A stretch of 64,000 nucleotides of DNA from JBBSEX01 sp038239345 (GCA_038239345.1 JBBSEX010000001.1:372001-436000); one strand, 5' to 3'; shown: positions 50,479 to 60,467, numbered from the stretch's first letter. Notes: generated from the letters alone by a model not told the origin. A program made the numbers and translations.

Positions 50479-51726
50479 ATGCTGAATAGAAGACGATTTT
50501 TCGGTCTATCCGCCGGCGTTGCCGCAGCCGCGATCGAAGCTCGGGGTGCCCAACTACCCGATTGTATCCGCCAGTTGCGTCCGATGACCAGCGGCATCGT
50601 GCCCATCTCCGATGACGAACGCCTGGCACGTATCGAAAAGGCTCGGCGGCTGATGGTGGAGAACAAAATTGACGCGATGTTTCTTGAGCCCGGTTCCAGC
50701 CTCTATTACTACACGGGCACGCGTTGGGGCAATAGCGAGAGAACGTTCGGAGCCGTCATCCCGGCAAATGGCGAGCTTGCCTTTGTAGTTCCAGGATTCG
50801 AAGAAGAGCGGGCTCGCGAGGTAATCCGCTTTTCAAAAGACATTCGCGTCTGGCAGGAGGATGAGAGCCCGTATGAGCGGATCGCCGGAATCTTGAAGGA
50901 TCGCGGCATCGCGAGCGGCCGAATCGCGATGGAGGAACAGGTGCGCTTCTTCATTTCCGATGGCGTTCATCAGGCTGCCCCTTCGCTAGTAATAACAAGC
51001 GCCACGCCGGTGACGGCCGGATGCCGGATGATCAAGTCGCCCGCCGAGATTGCTTTGCTGCAGCGGGCAAACGATATGTTGCTTGCGTCCTACCGGGCAA
51101 TTATTCCGACACTCCATATAGGGATGACGCCAGCCGAATTGCGCGGGAATTGTTCGGTGGCGTTGGAGGCGCTGGGCACACGCGGAGGGGCGCTGGTCGG
51201 CTTCGGGAAATTCTCGGCGTTTCCGCATGGCAGCATTCAACCGCAGAAGTTACAAGAAGGCGACGTTGTGCTGATGGATGGCGGATGCGCGGTGGAAGGC
51301 TATCAAGCGGACATTACGCGGACCGTGGTTTTTGGCAAGCCGACACAAAGGCAACGCGATGTTTGGAACCTGGAGCGCAAGGCGCAGGACGCGGCACTTG
51401 CGGCGGCGAAGGTGGGGGCGACATGCGAATCCGTCGACGCGGCGGCGCGCAAAGTAATCTCCGATGGCGGCTTCGGGCCGGATTACCGGGTGCCAGGACT
51501 ACCGCATCGGACCGGGCACGGCATCGGTCTGGATGGCCATGAATGGACCAACTTCGTCCGCGGCAACAAGACGAAAATTCAGCCTGGCATGTGCTTTAGC
51601 GACGAACCGACAATCACCATTTACGGGGAATTTGGAATACGTCTGGAAGATTGCCTATACATCACCGAGCAAGGCGGCAAGATGTTCACGGCGCAAAGCC
51701 CATCGATTGAGCAACCGTTTGGTTAG
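50479..51726 (+). CDS. Tat-exported M24 peptidase (Xaa-Pro aminopeptidase-like)
   Basis: 415 residues. The N-terminus MLNRRRFFGLSAGVAAAA fits a twin-arginine signal (RRRFFG then hydrophobic stretch). The pita-bread metallopeptidase fold carries dimetal ligands D267, D278, H347, E376 and E390 (DGGCAVEGYQADITRT, HRTGHGIGLDGHE, SDEP, RLED). It probably removes N-terminal residues before proline, or hydrolyses related dipeptides, in the periplasm. The window also encodes tatA-tatC. An upstream in-frame start at 50407 lies beyond the divergent gene's start and would disrupt the signal peptide. Confidence 0.86.
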   Translation: MLNRRRFFGLSAGVAAAAIEARGAQLPDCIRQLRPMTSGIVPISDDERLARIEKARRLMVENKIDAMFLEPGSSLYYYTGTRWGNSERTFGAVIPANGELAFVVPGFEEERAREVIRFSKDIRVWQEDESPYERIAGILKDRGIASGRIAMEEQVRFFISDGVHQAAPSLVITSATPVTAGCRMIKSPAEIALLQRANDMLLASYRAIIPTLHIGMTPAELRGNCSVALEALGTRGGALVGFGKFSAFPHGSIQPQKLQEGDVVLMDGGCAVEGYQADITRTVVFGKPTQRQRDVWNLERKAQDAALAAAKVGATCESVDAAARKVISDGGFGPDYRVPGLPHRTGHGIGLDGHEWTNFVRGNKTKIQPGMCFSDEPTITIYGEFGIRLEDCLYITEQGGKMFTAQSPSIEQPFG

Positions 51727-51729
51727 CCG

Positions 51730-52962
51730 TTATTCGTAACGGAGCGCGACCACCGGATCAAGCCGGGCCGCCTTATTGGCCGGCCAGATTCCGAAGAACA
51801 ATCCGATACCCACGCTCACCAGCACGCCGGTGACGGCGGCCCACATTGGAACTGTGGTGGGGAGCGATGGGAATACCAGACGCGCGGCCAGCGAGATCAA
51901 CCAACCGAACGTCATACCCAGTAAGCCGCCTAATCCGGTGAGCACAACGGCCTCAGTTAGAAACTGCGTGGTGATGTCGATTCTTCGGGCTCCCAGAGCT
52001 TTGCGAATTCCGATTTCGCGGGTGCGTTCCGTCACCGATACCAACATGATGTTCATCACGCCGATGCCGCCCACCAGCAGGCCGATGGAACTGAGCACCA
52101 CCATCACCAGTGCGGTAATCGCTGTGACATTGTGGAAATCTTCCACCAACTGATCGGAAGTGGAGATAGAAAAGTTGTCGCTCTTGGAATACGGCACACG
52201 GCGTTCCTGGCGCAGCACCGCGCGCGTTTCATCAATGGCGGCAGCGAGTTTGCCGGGCTTGGCCACCACCATCAACATATGTTCTTTCGCACTGGGAAAC
52301 AACTTCTTCATCGTGAAATAAGGAAAGAGAACCCGGTTATCGGGTTGGCCGGGGAAGGACGCCGCCGGTCTGGACATGACGCCGATCACTTCAAACTCAT
52401 GTCCATTCACTTCCATCATTTTGCCTATCGGCTGGACATTCGAAAATAGCGATTTATAAACATCCTCGCCGATCACGACCACGGGTTGGCGGTGACGGCT
52501 TTCAGAGTCGGTGAAAAAGCGCCCGAAGAGCAATTCTCCCTGGCCCCCACTGGCATAGTCTTCCTCAGTGCCGCCGATGTCGAGATTATAAACGTCGTTA
52601 CCCTTGTAGCGAGCCTTATCGATTCCTTCCACTGGAAACAAATAGGGGCTGACGTGTTCCACCGAAGGACAGCGCTCGGCTATCGCAACGGCGTTCTCAT
52701 ACGTCAGATTTTTGCGCTGCCGTTCTTCGGCGGTGAGATTACCAAAGCGGATTCCGATGGGAAAGCGAAAGACGATTGCCGTATTCGTACCGAAGCTTTT
52801 TATGACATTCGTAATCGCGCCATCCAGCCCCGTCAGAATGGAACCCACTCCGATAATTGTCCCGGTGCCGATAATCACTCCGAGAACAGTAAGAAATGCC
52901 CGCAATTTATGTTCGCGGATCGTCGCGAAGGCCAAACCGACCGCCGCCAGGATTTGTCGCAT
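51730..52962 (-). CDS. ABC transporter permease, MacB-like
   Basis: 410 residues with the MacB topology: one N-terminal helix (FLTVLGVIIGTGTIIGVGSI), a long extracytoplasmic domain (about 55-270), and three C-terminal helices after MVVLSSIGLLVGGIGVMNIM, with TERTREIGIRKALGARR. No ATP-binding domain is fused and no ATPase gene is in the window. It follows its paralogue by one base (TAATG). Such permeases export peptides or lipids or act in envelope stress; the substrate is unknown. Confidence 0.87.
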   Translation of the reverse strand: MRQILAAVGLAFATIREHKLRAFLTVLGVIIGTGTIIGVGSILTGLDGAITNVIKSFGTNTAIVFRFPIGIRFGNLTAEERQRKNLTYENAVAIAERCPSVEHVSPYLFPVEGIDKARYKGNDVYNLDIGGTEEDYASGGQGELLFGRFFTDSESRHRQPVVVIGEDVYKSLFSNVQPIGKMMEVNGHEFEVIGVMSRPAASFPGQPDNRVLFPYFTMKKLFPSAKEHMLMVVAKPGKLAAAIDETRAVLRQERRVPYSKSDNFSISTSDQLVEDFHNVTAITALVMVVLSSIGLLVGGIGVMNIMLVSVTERTREIGIRKALGARRIDITTQFLTEAVVLTGLGGLLGMTFGWLISLAARLVFPSLPTTVPMWAAVTGVLVSVGIGLFFGIWPANKAARLDPVVALRYE

Positions 52963-54203
52963 TATGCTTCCGCCCGCAGTGCTTCGATGGGGTCCAGTTT
53001 AGCCGCCTGCCGTGCCGGATAGATTCCAAAAAATAAACCGACGGCCGTCGATAGAGAGAGGCCGATGACCACGGCCGAAAGAGGCATCGCCATCGGAACA
53101 GGGGTGAAAAGCTTGACGGCTATCGTTAAGGTCCACGCAATCATAACGCCCATGACGCCTCCGGCGCCGGAGAGCATCGCCGATTCCACCAGGAACTGAT
53201 TTAAGATATCCTGGCGACGCGCGCCCACCGATTTGCGAATGCCGATTTCACGAGTGCGTTCCGTCACCACGGCCAGCATAATGTTCATGATTACCACTCC
53301 GCCCACTACCATGAACACAGACACCACGGCGATGGCGGTAGCGGCAATCGCGCCGGTCAGGTTATCCCAGGCGCTCACCAACAGATCGGAGGAAACGATG
53401 GAGAAGGAATCCTCCTGCTGCGGACGCTGATGGCGGTAGGCGCGCAAGAGCATCCGAACTTCATCCTGCGCCTGATTCAGCACTGTCTGATCGCGGGCCA
53501 AAGCCGAGTAGTAGACGCCCATCCGCGAACCCCAGATCTTGAAGTACGTGCCGGCCGGAATATAAACAAAATTATCCTGCGATTGTCCAAAAACGCTGCC
53601 CTTAATTTTCGACACGCCGATAATCTCAAATGGACGTCCATCAATTGTGATGGACTTGCCTAGCGGATCGCGATTGGGAAAGAAACGCTCCTTCAGATCG
53701 TTGCCGATGAACGCGACTTCGAGATGCTTCTGGTCCTCAATGTCTGATAAAAATCGGCCATTCGCCACGCCCGTATTGTTGATCACGGCAAAGTTCGCGC
53801 TCACTCCCGCGGTTTGCACGCCATCGATCAGCTCACCGCCGAACGCCACTTTGGCTTGGCGGCTGGCTCCGATGGCGAGCTCCCGCACCAGGGTGACGTG
53901 GGTTTTGAGAAAGTCGAATTCGGCGGGGCTCAGTTGCGGATTCTTACGCTGCAATTCCAAAAATTTCTTGGGGTCGAAATTACCGATGAATGCCATGCGC
54001 ACGATCCGGAATCCTTCGGCGCCCATGCTCGAAACACTTTCGGCGATATAGCGATTCATGCCGTTGATGACGGACATCACCGCAATCAGTGTCGTAGTGG
54101 CCAAAATAATCCCCAACAACGTGAGAAAACTACGCAGCTTGCTGGAGCGCAGGGAGTTCAGCGCGACGCGGGCCGACTCGGTGAAGGATGCGTGGGAATT
54201 CAC
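52962..54203 (-). CDS. ABC transporter permease, MacB-like (paralogue)
   Basis: 413 residues, same topology as the next gene: N-terminal helix SFLTLLGIILATTTLIAVMS, periplasmic domain, and a C-terminal FtsX-type three-helix part with VTERTREIGIRKSVGARR. The two permeases probably form a heterodimer with an ATPase encoded elsewhere. The gene lies five bases after the YheT-like hydrolase stop, so it is likely in one transcript with it. Confidence 0.87.
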   Translation of the reverse strand: MNSHASFTESARVALNSLRSSKLRSFLTLLGIILATTTLIAVMSVINGMNRYIAESVSSMGAEGFRIVRMAFIGNFDPKKFLELQRKNPQLSPAEFDFLKTHVTLVRELAIGASRQAKVAFGGELIDGVQTAGVSANFAVINNTGVANGRFLSDIEDQKHLEVAFIGNDLKERFFPNRDPLGKSITIDGRPFEIIGVSKIKGSVFGQSQDNFVYIPAGTYFKIWGSRMGVYYSALARDQTVLNQAQDEVRMLLRAYRHQRPQQEDSFSIVSSDLLVSAWDNLTGAIAATAIAVVSVFMVVGGVVIMNIMLAVVTERTREIGIRKSVGARRQDILNQFLVESAMLSGAGGVMGVMIAWTLTIAVKLFTPVPMAMPLSAVVIGLSLSTAVGLFFGIYPARQAAKLDPIEALRAEA

Positions 54204-54208
54204 TCAAA

Positions 54209-55225
54209 TTAACGACGAGTTTGGTCGCCGACTTGTTCCCGTTTCGCCGATGATTCCGCCCGCCAGGCGGCTGTAATCTGCTGGATCCACGTCAGAACCA
54301 CACTATCGAGCCAGAACCGCGGTTGTTTCGCCGCGATAAAGCCCAGATGCCCGCCATGTTCTACGGCGAGGAGTTGCAAGTGGGGATTGGTGCGAAACTC
54401 CGGGCGGTCATACACGCGAAATGGAATTAAAGGATCGTCTTTGGCCTGGATTACCAGCGTTGGAACGCGGATCCTATCCAGAAAGAGCATCGACGATTGT
54501 GTCCCGTAATATTTCTCCGCGCCGCCGAAACCGAAGAATCGGCCGGTGTATTGATCGTCGAAATCGTAGATTGTGGAAATCTTGTCCAGTCCTTCCACGG
54601 GATATATTTCAGGCGCTTCCAGGTGGCGGACGCGAATGCGCTGTTTCAGACGGCTCAAGAATCGCCACTCGTAGATGAAATTCGCCGGACGTTCAATGTA
54701 CTTGACGCAGGCCGCCAGATCGATGGGCGTGGAGACGGCACACACACCGTGAATCCACTGCGCCGCCGAATCGCCTAACTCGCCGGCAAGCTTTAGAACG
54801 ACATTGCCGCCGAGCGAAAATCCTCCTAGAAAGATGGGGTTGCCATATTCTTTCGAGATTTGTTTAATTACCGAAAGTAGATCCGATGTTTGCCCGGCGT
54901 GGTAATTCGTGGCGGCCAAAGATTCGGTGCCCCCACAGCTTCGCATGTTGAACCGGTGGACGGCGTAACCAAGTTGTAACGCTGCCACCGCCATGCTACG
55001 GGCGTAGCCGGCCTCACTGGAGCCTTCCAGTCCGTGGACTAAAATGAGCTCGCCGAATGTTTTGCCAAGTGGCCGCTGGGAGTGAACGAGAATCTTGACG
55101 CCCGGTTCGGTGTCGTAGACATGGGGTGTTACGGGAAAATCTATTCCGTGGGTGGGCCGGCGCCAAAAATTGCCAGCGATAGTAAGAAGGTGGGGATTAC
55201 GGAAGAAGGGAACGAAGGGGAGCAA
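54209..55225 (-). CDS. Alpha/beta-hydrolase, YheT family
   Basis: 338 residues. Nucleophile elbow GGFSLGGNVVLK with S137, acid in QAKDDPLIPF, and a terminal histidine in VEHGGHLGFIAAKQ. The opening RNPHLLTIAGNFWRR is characteristic of YheT, an esterase-like protein of unknown physiological substrate. First of a possible hydrolase-permease-permease operon. Confidence 0.86.
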   Translation of the reverse strand: MLPFVPFFRNPHLLTIAGNFWRRPTHGIDFPVTPHVYDTEPGVKILVHSQRPLGKTFGELILVHGLEGSSEAGYARSMAVAALQLGYAVHRFNMRSCGGTESLAATNYHAGQTSDLLSVIKQISKEYGNPIFLGGFSLGGNVVLKLAGELGDSAAQWIHGVCAVSTPIDLAACVKYIERPANFIYEWRFLSRLKQRIRVRHLEAPEIYPVEGLDKISTIYDFDDQYTGRFFGFGGAEKYYGTQSSMLFLDRIRVPTLVIQAKDDPLIPFRVYDRPEFRTNPHLQLLAVEHGGHLGFIAAKQPRFWLDSVVLTWIQQITAAWRAESSAKREQVGDQTRR

Positions 55226-55326
55226 ACAATTATTTTAGTTCACGTAGCCTCAATTTGGTTCACTAATCCTATGGGGAGCAACTTCCTCCAAGCGCTCCCG
55301 TATAGGATGAGCGGAAATGCTGATAG

Positions 55327-56082
55327 CTACTGTACGGATTCCGTGCCCTTGCGATTCATCTCTTCGGTCATGATGATGGCTTCCGCCAGTTCCCGCATAG
55401 GCCGGCGCAGGCGGCGGCTTTCATTGCGAAGCCGCAGATAGGACTCTTCTTCGGTCAGGCTCTGGCGATGCTGCAGGATGCCTTTCGCCCGCTCCACCAG
55501 CTTGCGTGTTTCCAGCTGACGGCGCATTTCATTCGTCTCTTCCTGTAGACGCTCATTCTCACGTTCCAGCATGCTTCTGGAAATCGTGGTTCCCATCTGC
55601 TCGCCGATGAATGTCAATAACGCAACCTCGCTCGGGGCATGATCATGCGGCCGGCGGTGGTGGACGTTGATCACGCCAATCACCTCGCCACGGTTTACTA
55701 AGGGGACGGAAAGGAACGCTTCAAAGGTGTCTTCGATCAGACCCTGGAAATATTTGAATCGCCGATCCGAAGCGGCATTCGAAGAAAGTGCAACGACGGA
55801 CTTGTGCTCAGCTACCCAGCCGGTCACGCCTTCGCCCATCTTCATGCGAATTTTGCCAAGATCCGCCGCGTGTGGAACTTGCGAGGCTCTTAGCACGATC
55901 TCACCCGTTTCATGCTCAATCAGGTAAACGAGGCACGCATCACATTCGGTCACGCTCACCGTCAATCCCACGATCTCGCCTAACATCGAGTCCAGGGAGA
56001 GTTCGGAACTAACGATACTGCTGATCCGATGTAGAAGTGCTACCTGTGAGGTAGGGGCTTCCATGGTGTACATTGTCGCCAT
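55327..56082 (-). CDS. GAF-ANTAR transcription antitermination regulator
   Basis: About 251 residues. A GAF domain (about 15-170: GEGVTGWVAEHKSVVALSS, LSVPLVNRGEVIGVINVHHR) is followed by a helical linker and an ANTAR RNA-binding domain (KLVERAKGILQHRQSLTEEE). ANTAR proteins bind paired hexaloop hairpins in nascent RNA and stop termination. The start is uncertain within five codons. It lies 101 bases upstream of the YheT gene on the same strand and is divergent from the TPR protease. Confidence 0.88.
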   Translation of the reverse strand: MATMYTMEAPTSQVALLHRISSIVSSELSLDSMLGEIVGLTVSVTECDACLVYLIEHETGEIVLRASQVPHAADLGKIRMKMGEGVTGWVAEHKSVVALSSNAASDRRFKYFQGLIEDTFEAFLSVPLVNRGEVIGVINVHHRRPHDHAPSEVALLTFIGEQMGTTISRSMLERENERLQEETNEMRRQLETRKLVERAKGILQHRQSLTEEESYLRLRNESRRLRRPMRELAEAIIMTEEMNRKGTESVQ

Positions 56083-56152
56083 AATCAAGACTATGCCCGG
56101 ATTGCCCCGCGGTCCAATCGAAACTTTTTATGGGACCTATACTGAGAGTACG

Positions 56153-57883
56153 GTGAAAAACGCTGCACGAACCCGCCTTGTAATCGCCCTGGGCATGGTT
56201 CTGACGGGTGTGGTTCTGAGCGGAAATCTGTACGCCGCCAACCGCAAATGGGTAGTGGCCAAAGCACCGGGTGTAGAGATTTACACCAACGGTAATGAAG
56301 GGCTTTGCCACCGCGTTTTCAATCAGTTCCAGCAGGCTCGGCGCGTTTTTCAATCGGCCGTGGCAGGCGGGCAGGATGTTCCTTTAGCGGTCCGCGTGAT
56401 CGTATTTGCCGACGATGAAGATTGGAAAGCTGTGCGTCCGGCAGTGAGCTCCAGCGGCTTCTTTCAGAGCGGGCCGGAGCGCGATTATATCGCTTTACGC
56501 TACTCCGGCGAACAGTCTGATCGCATATTGTTTCACGAATATGTTCACCTGGTTCTGAACCACTCGTCGGTGGTGCTGCCCACATGGCTGGAAGAAGGAA
56601 CCGCCGAGTTCTACTCGACGCTGGAAACGGGCGACGGCGAAGTTCGCATCGGCCTGCCGATTCAACCCCATTTGGCAACGCTTGCCAACCAGACTTGGCT
56701 TGGGGCCGACGCGTTCCGTGGGATCAACCACGCGAGTCCTTATTACAACGAGGTAGAAAAGGTCGGCATCTTTTACGCCCAGAGCTGGGCGCTGGTTCAT
56801 ATGTTGAATCTCTCGCCCCGGTATCGCGATAACCTGCCGCGCTTTCTTCTGGGTCTGGCGGATAACAAATCGCCAGAGGTGGCGTTTGAGGCGGCGTTTG
56901 GCGAGAAATTCGATGCCACCCTGATCGCCTTACGAGACTACGTTCGCGGTAACCGGCTCGGAAACATTAGCGTGGAATTGCCCCCCAGTGAGCGGACCGC
57001 CGCCCAGGTGGAGACGATAACGCCATCCGCGGCGCTTCTGCTGCGGGCGGATCTCTTCGCCCAGACCGGGCGCACGCAGACTGCCGAAGCGTTGTATCAG
57101 CGCATCGTCAAGGATTTTGAACCCAATGCGGAGATAGAAACCGCTCTCGGCAGTTTGGCGCTGAAGCAAGGGCACGATGGCGAAGCCCGGCGGCATCTGG
57201 AGCGGGCGATATCGCTGGGCAGCAAGGAAGGCGCGACGTACTTCGAATATGCCATGCTGTTGCGCGATGCCAAGGCGCCGAGGGAAGAGGTGGATGCCGC
57301 GTTACGCCAGGCCGTCGAGATGAATCCGAATTTCGCCGAAGCCCAGTTCCTATTGGGACTGCGCGCTTCTGAGCGGCAGGCGTTCGCCGAGTCTGTCGGG
57401 CATCTGAAAATCGCCGTGCGAATTCTGCCGCGCCAGGTTTACTTCTGGCATGCCCTGGCCTACTCGTATCACAAGCTGGGCGAAGACGCCCAGTCTCGCG
57501 ATGCCGCCTATCATGCTCTTAATGCCGCCGGAACGGAGCAGGAACAGGAGATGGCGCGCGCCGCTCTCCGGCTGACAGGCGATGTAGCGTTGCCCTCGTC
57601 GACCAAGCCCGCCGTATCTGTGCCGCCGTCGTGGGAGAACAAGCGCGGTGAGCATCGCGCCGAGGGCAAGCTGACGCGCTTCGAGTGTCTCGCCGAGGGC
57701 GCGCGGCTCTGGCTCGACATTAAAGGCGAAAAGAAATCATTCGACATTATCGACCCCAACCATATCGCGATCAGGAACGGGCCGGCGGGATCGTTGCAGT
57801 TCACCTGCGGACCGCAAAGCGGTGTGGCGATCGCCGTCGAATACACCGCGGCGAATGAAGTGACGGCAATCGAATATCGTTAA
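56153..57883 (+). CDS. Exported TPR metallopeptidase-like protein
   Basis: About 576 residues. Signal or anchor helix at 8-28, then a gluzincin-like domain with HEYVH (128-132) and a likely third ligand in WLEEGTAEFY (E147/E148). Several TPR-type helical pairs follow (LLLRADLFAQTGRTQTAEAL, SLALKQGHDGEARRHLERAI, MNPNFAEAQFLLGL). GTG start at 56153 is chosen as it gives the N-terminal helix and clears the divergent gene; a start at 56063 is less likely. Function unknown; perhaps a periplasmic peptidase or protein-quality factor. Confidence 0.72.
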   Translation: MKNAARTRLVIALGMVLTGVVLSGNLYAANRKWVVAKAPGVEIYTNGNEGLCHRVFNQFQQARRVFQSAVAGGQDVPLAVRVIVFADDEDWKAVRPAVSSSGFFQSGPERDYIALRYSGEQSDRILFHEYVHLVLNHSSVVLPTWLEEGTAEFYSTLETGDGEVRIGLPIQPHLATLANQTWLGADAFRGINHASPYYNEVEKVGIFYAQSWALVHMLNLSPRYRDNLPRFLLGLADNKSPEVAFEAAFGEKFDATLIALRDYVRGNRLGNISVELPPSERTAAQVETITPSAALLLRADLFAQTGRTQTAEALYQRIVKDFEPNAEIETALGSLALKQGHDGEARRHLERAISLGSKEGATYFEYAMLLRDAKAPREEVDAALRQAVEMNPNFAEAQFLLGLRASERQAFAESVGHLKIAVRILPRQVYFWHALAYSYHKLGEDAQSRDAAYHALNAAGTEQEQEMARAALRLTGDVALPSSTKPAVSVPPSWENKRGEHRAEGKLTRFECLAEGARLWLDIKGEKKSFDIIDPNHIAIRNGPAGSLQFTCGPQSGVAIAVEYTAANEVTAIEYR

Positions 57884-58920
57884 CGGATCTGCTGGACGAT
57901 CAGTTTTCCTTCGTTTTCCCAAGCGCCGATTACGGATCCATTGCCAAGGCTGACGATCGCCGGAAACGCGCCGCGTCCCATGGTCTTCGATTGGGTTGGT
58001 GTTTTCAATTCGATCTCGCCGCCCTTCGACCAGATGGCATACAGCGCTCGATCGGTTAAGGCGATGGCGATATCCTTCCCTTCGCCGATCTTCGTTTCGG
58101 CCTCGCCAGGCACAGCGGTAAACAGCTCTTTCTCGCGCCTCCAGGCGGTGATGATGCGGTTGCCCGATTGGGCGATTCCACCGCCATCCGTCGGGCAGGC
58201 TTTCAGGGCCCAGTGCCCTTTCCCCAGTTGGCGCGCGGGATCGAAACGCACGCCGTCGGCGGAGGTAGCGATGTACAGATCGCGATTGCCATTCAGCGAG
58301 TTCCGAAACATCGCCATGATCTTTCCACTGTCGTCGATCGCCAGCGAAGGATGGCAGCATTCGCAGATGGAACCGCTGGGGGATTCATAAACCAGCGTAT
58401 TCTTCGACCATGTTTTTCCCCCGTCGGTGGATTGCGATCCAAACAATTTCGCTCCCGTGTTTGTTCCCGTGCCGCGCTGATCCAACCACGTGGAGAACAG
58501 CAGGCCATGCGTGTTGGAGGCCATGGCGTGGAAGCCTTCCCGGGCCGCCGCCGCCACATCGTTTACCACCTTGCCTTCGCTCCACGTTTTGCCCCGATCG
58601 ACCGAGCGCCAGGCCAGCAGATTTTCATTGCCCGCATCCTTGCCGGCAACCGCCGTAATCACAATCGCATTTCCTGAAAATGCAATGCGCGGACCGCGGT
58701 GCCATCCCAACGCGAGTACATCGGGTGTGGCCACCTTGACGGGGATCGAGAACGATCGTCCACCATCGGCCGACTGGGTGAAGTAGATCGATTTTCCACA
58801 ACCGAAGGTCATTGCGGCGATGGAACCTTGGGAGGCCAATTGCGGCTGCCGGCAGGCGCCATCGGGCGATACCGGACCGACAGTAATCGCTAGGAATGCC
58901 GTAAGCAGCAAAGGACTCAT
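57880..58920 (-). CDS. Secreted sialidase/BNR-repeat-like beta-propeller
   Basis: 346 residues with a signal peptide (MSPLLLTAFLAITVG). Asp-box-like repeats are visible: TQSADGGRSFSIP, SVDRGKTWSEG, STDGGKTWSKN, and RRE in the later part. This is the sialidase-superfamily six-bladed propeller; catalytic residues for sialidase activity are not established here. The start at 58920 gives the signal peptide; the longer frame upstream overlaps the methyltransferase gene. Its stop overlaps the TPR gene stop by four bases. Confidence 0.78.
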   Translation of the reverse strand: MSPLLLTAFLAITVGPVSPDGACRQPQLASQGSIAAMTFGCGKSIYFTQSADGGRSFSIPVKVATPDVLALGWHRGPRIAFSGNAIVITAVAGKDAGNENLLAWRSVDRGKTWSEGKVVNDVAAAAREGFHAMASNTHGLLFSTWLDQRGTGTNTGAKLFGSQSTDGGKTWSKNTLVYESPSGSICECCHPSLAIDDSGKIMAMFRNSLNGNRDLYIATSADGVRFDPARQLGKGHWALKACPTDGGGIAQSGNRIITAWRREKELFTAVPGEAETKIGEGKDIAIALTDRALYAIWSKGGEIELKTPTQSKTMGRGAFPAIVSLGNGSVIGAWENEGKLIVQQIR

Positions 58921-58940
58921 ACCCGCCAGTGTAGCGGGCT

Positions 58941-60419
58941 TTAAGCCATCAGCAAGCCAAATCGCCGAAGATTGTGGAGGTTCACATCGATCTTCGACGC
59001 AACCTCTTCGGCCGTCAACGAAGGCACGGCGGCGAGCAGGTCGCGCATCAGTTCGGCGCGGTTTCGCGTTCCATCCAGCAGCAGCATCAACTGCCGGGCG
59101 ATCTCGTCTTCGACGATGATGTGCGAATGCAGCAGCGTCGAGACGACCCTCCCGTTTTGCACTTCGAGCCTTGCTAAGGCGCTGACTGCCGGGCGCTCGC
59201 CGATGGTTCCGGCGACTGGCAAGACGCAAGTCCGGGCGTCGATCAAGTTGGCCAGATACATTCGCAAAAGTAGTTCCGCCAGCGCCGGTGAGGCGTCCGG
59301 CATGTTCGCAAAGGGCACCGCCGTGGGCCATTGCGCGGTTAGCATCTCCAGGATGGCGATGGTCTGCGGCTGGTTGGTAGCTGCGTGCGCGCTGCCGTCG
59401 GGCGTTGTGAAAGCACGGGTTCCGGCAGGCGAGTCTGCATCCGGGTCACGTTCGATAGCCGCCGAGGCGAAGTGAAATCCGGCGATTTTGCCCGAACTTA
59501 AGGCACGATCGAGTGGCACGTTCGCGTGGCATAACAGAGTTTGGCGAAATTTGCGAAAGCGGGCGAAGTCTAAATACTGTTCGTAGGCGATTAGGTTTTT
59601 GTTCGCCAACTGGCGGAGTGTTTCGGCGGCCTCGGGCTTAAGCATCGACGCCTGCATATCGATGATGTGGCTCTCGCCCAAATACTGCAGTTGGTAAGAC
59701 TCGGCGTGCGCCGCGAAATCCTTGAAATAGGCAGGGGCGAAGCAGGGCGCGAATTCGTCATGAAACACGACGTGATCGTCGCGTTCTTCCATCGCCTCCA
59801 GTTCCTGGCGCAGCATGGCTTGCGCGGGGTCGGGCTTTTGCCGGGCATCGATCACGAAATCGACAAACGCTTTTCCTTGCGCCACGCGCTCGCCATCGTC
59901 TTCCAGGTCTTGCGTATGATAGACCATCATGTCGCGCAGGATGTCGCGCACATGGCAACCGGGGTAGGCGTTATAGCTGACGAAGGCCACTCCCTGGGCA
60001 GCCAGATTCGTGTGACATACCGCCAGCAGCTTGTCGCGAACGGGCGCTGGAACCCAAGCATAGACTCCGTGGGCGATGATGTAATCGAACTCTCCGAGCT
60101 CCGCCGTCACATCCAGCAGATTCATCTGACGCAATTCGATATTGGCTAAGCCAAGGGCCCGGATTCGCTCCTGCCCGAGCGCGATCGGGGCCGCCGCGAG
60201 ATCGATTCCCAGGCACCGGCAGTGGGGGAATCCAAGCGCGATGGGAATCAGGTTGCCACCTTCGCTGCAGCCGATTTCCAATACCCGGCAATGCGCAATC
60301 GGCGCGGGATTCATACCGAAAAGCCGGGCCACGACAGCCATCCGGTCGGGATGGCTTTGCGAATGGGGGCGGCACGGATAGAGTACGCGATCGTAATCGT
60401 TAGCCGGGGTGTTCATCAC
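58941..60419 (-). CDS. SAM-dependent methyltransferase with regulatory domain
   Basis: 492 residues. The N-terminal class I methyltransferase has VLEIGCSEGGNLIPIALGF as SAM loop (about 46-64) and GIDLAAAPIALG as motif II. A C-terminal all-helical region of about 280 residues, with RQLMLLLDGTRNRAELMRDL near the end, resembles the methyltransferase regulatory domain of proteobacterial PKMT-type proteins. Target unknown. Two genes down is the sialidase-like protein. Confidence 0.83.
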   Translation of the reverse strand: MMNTPANDYDRVLYPCRPHSQSHPDRMAVVARLFGMNPAPIAHCRVLEIGCSEGGNLIPIALGFPHCRCLGIDLAAAPIALGQERIRALGLANIELRQMNLLDVTAELGEFDYIIAHGVYAWVPAPVRDKLLAVCHTNLAAQGVAFVSYNAYPGCHVRDILRDMMVYHTQDLEDDGERVAQGKAFVDFVIDARQKPDPAQAMLRQELEAMEERDDHVVFHDEFAPCFAPAYFKDFAAHAESYQLQYLGESHIIDMQASMLKPEAAETLRQLANKNLIAYEQYLDFARFRKFRQTLLCHANVPLDRALSSGKIAGFHFASAAIERDPDADSPAGTRAFTTPDGSAHAATNQPQTIAILEMLTAQWPTAVPFANMPDASPALAELLLRMYLANLIDARTCVLPVAGTIGERPAVSALARLEVQNGRVVSTLLHSHIIVEDEIARQLMLLLDGTRNRAELMRDLLAAVPSLTAEEVASKIDVNLHNLRRFGLLMA

Positions 60420-60467
60420 TGCTACAGTAGCGCAGGCATTCTCGCCTGAGGGGACATTCCGCGGCGG

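Noticed and set aside
57880..59331. 483-codon version of the sialidase-like gene
   Set aside because: The first 137 codons run through the methyltransferase gene in another frame and are arginine/alanine-rich; the signal peptide starts at 58920.
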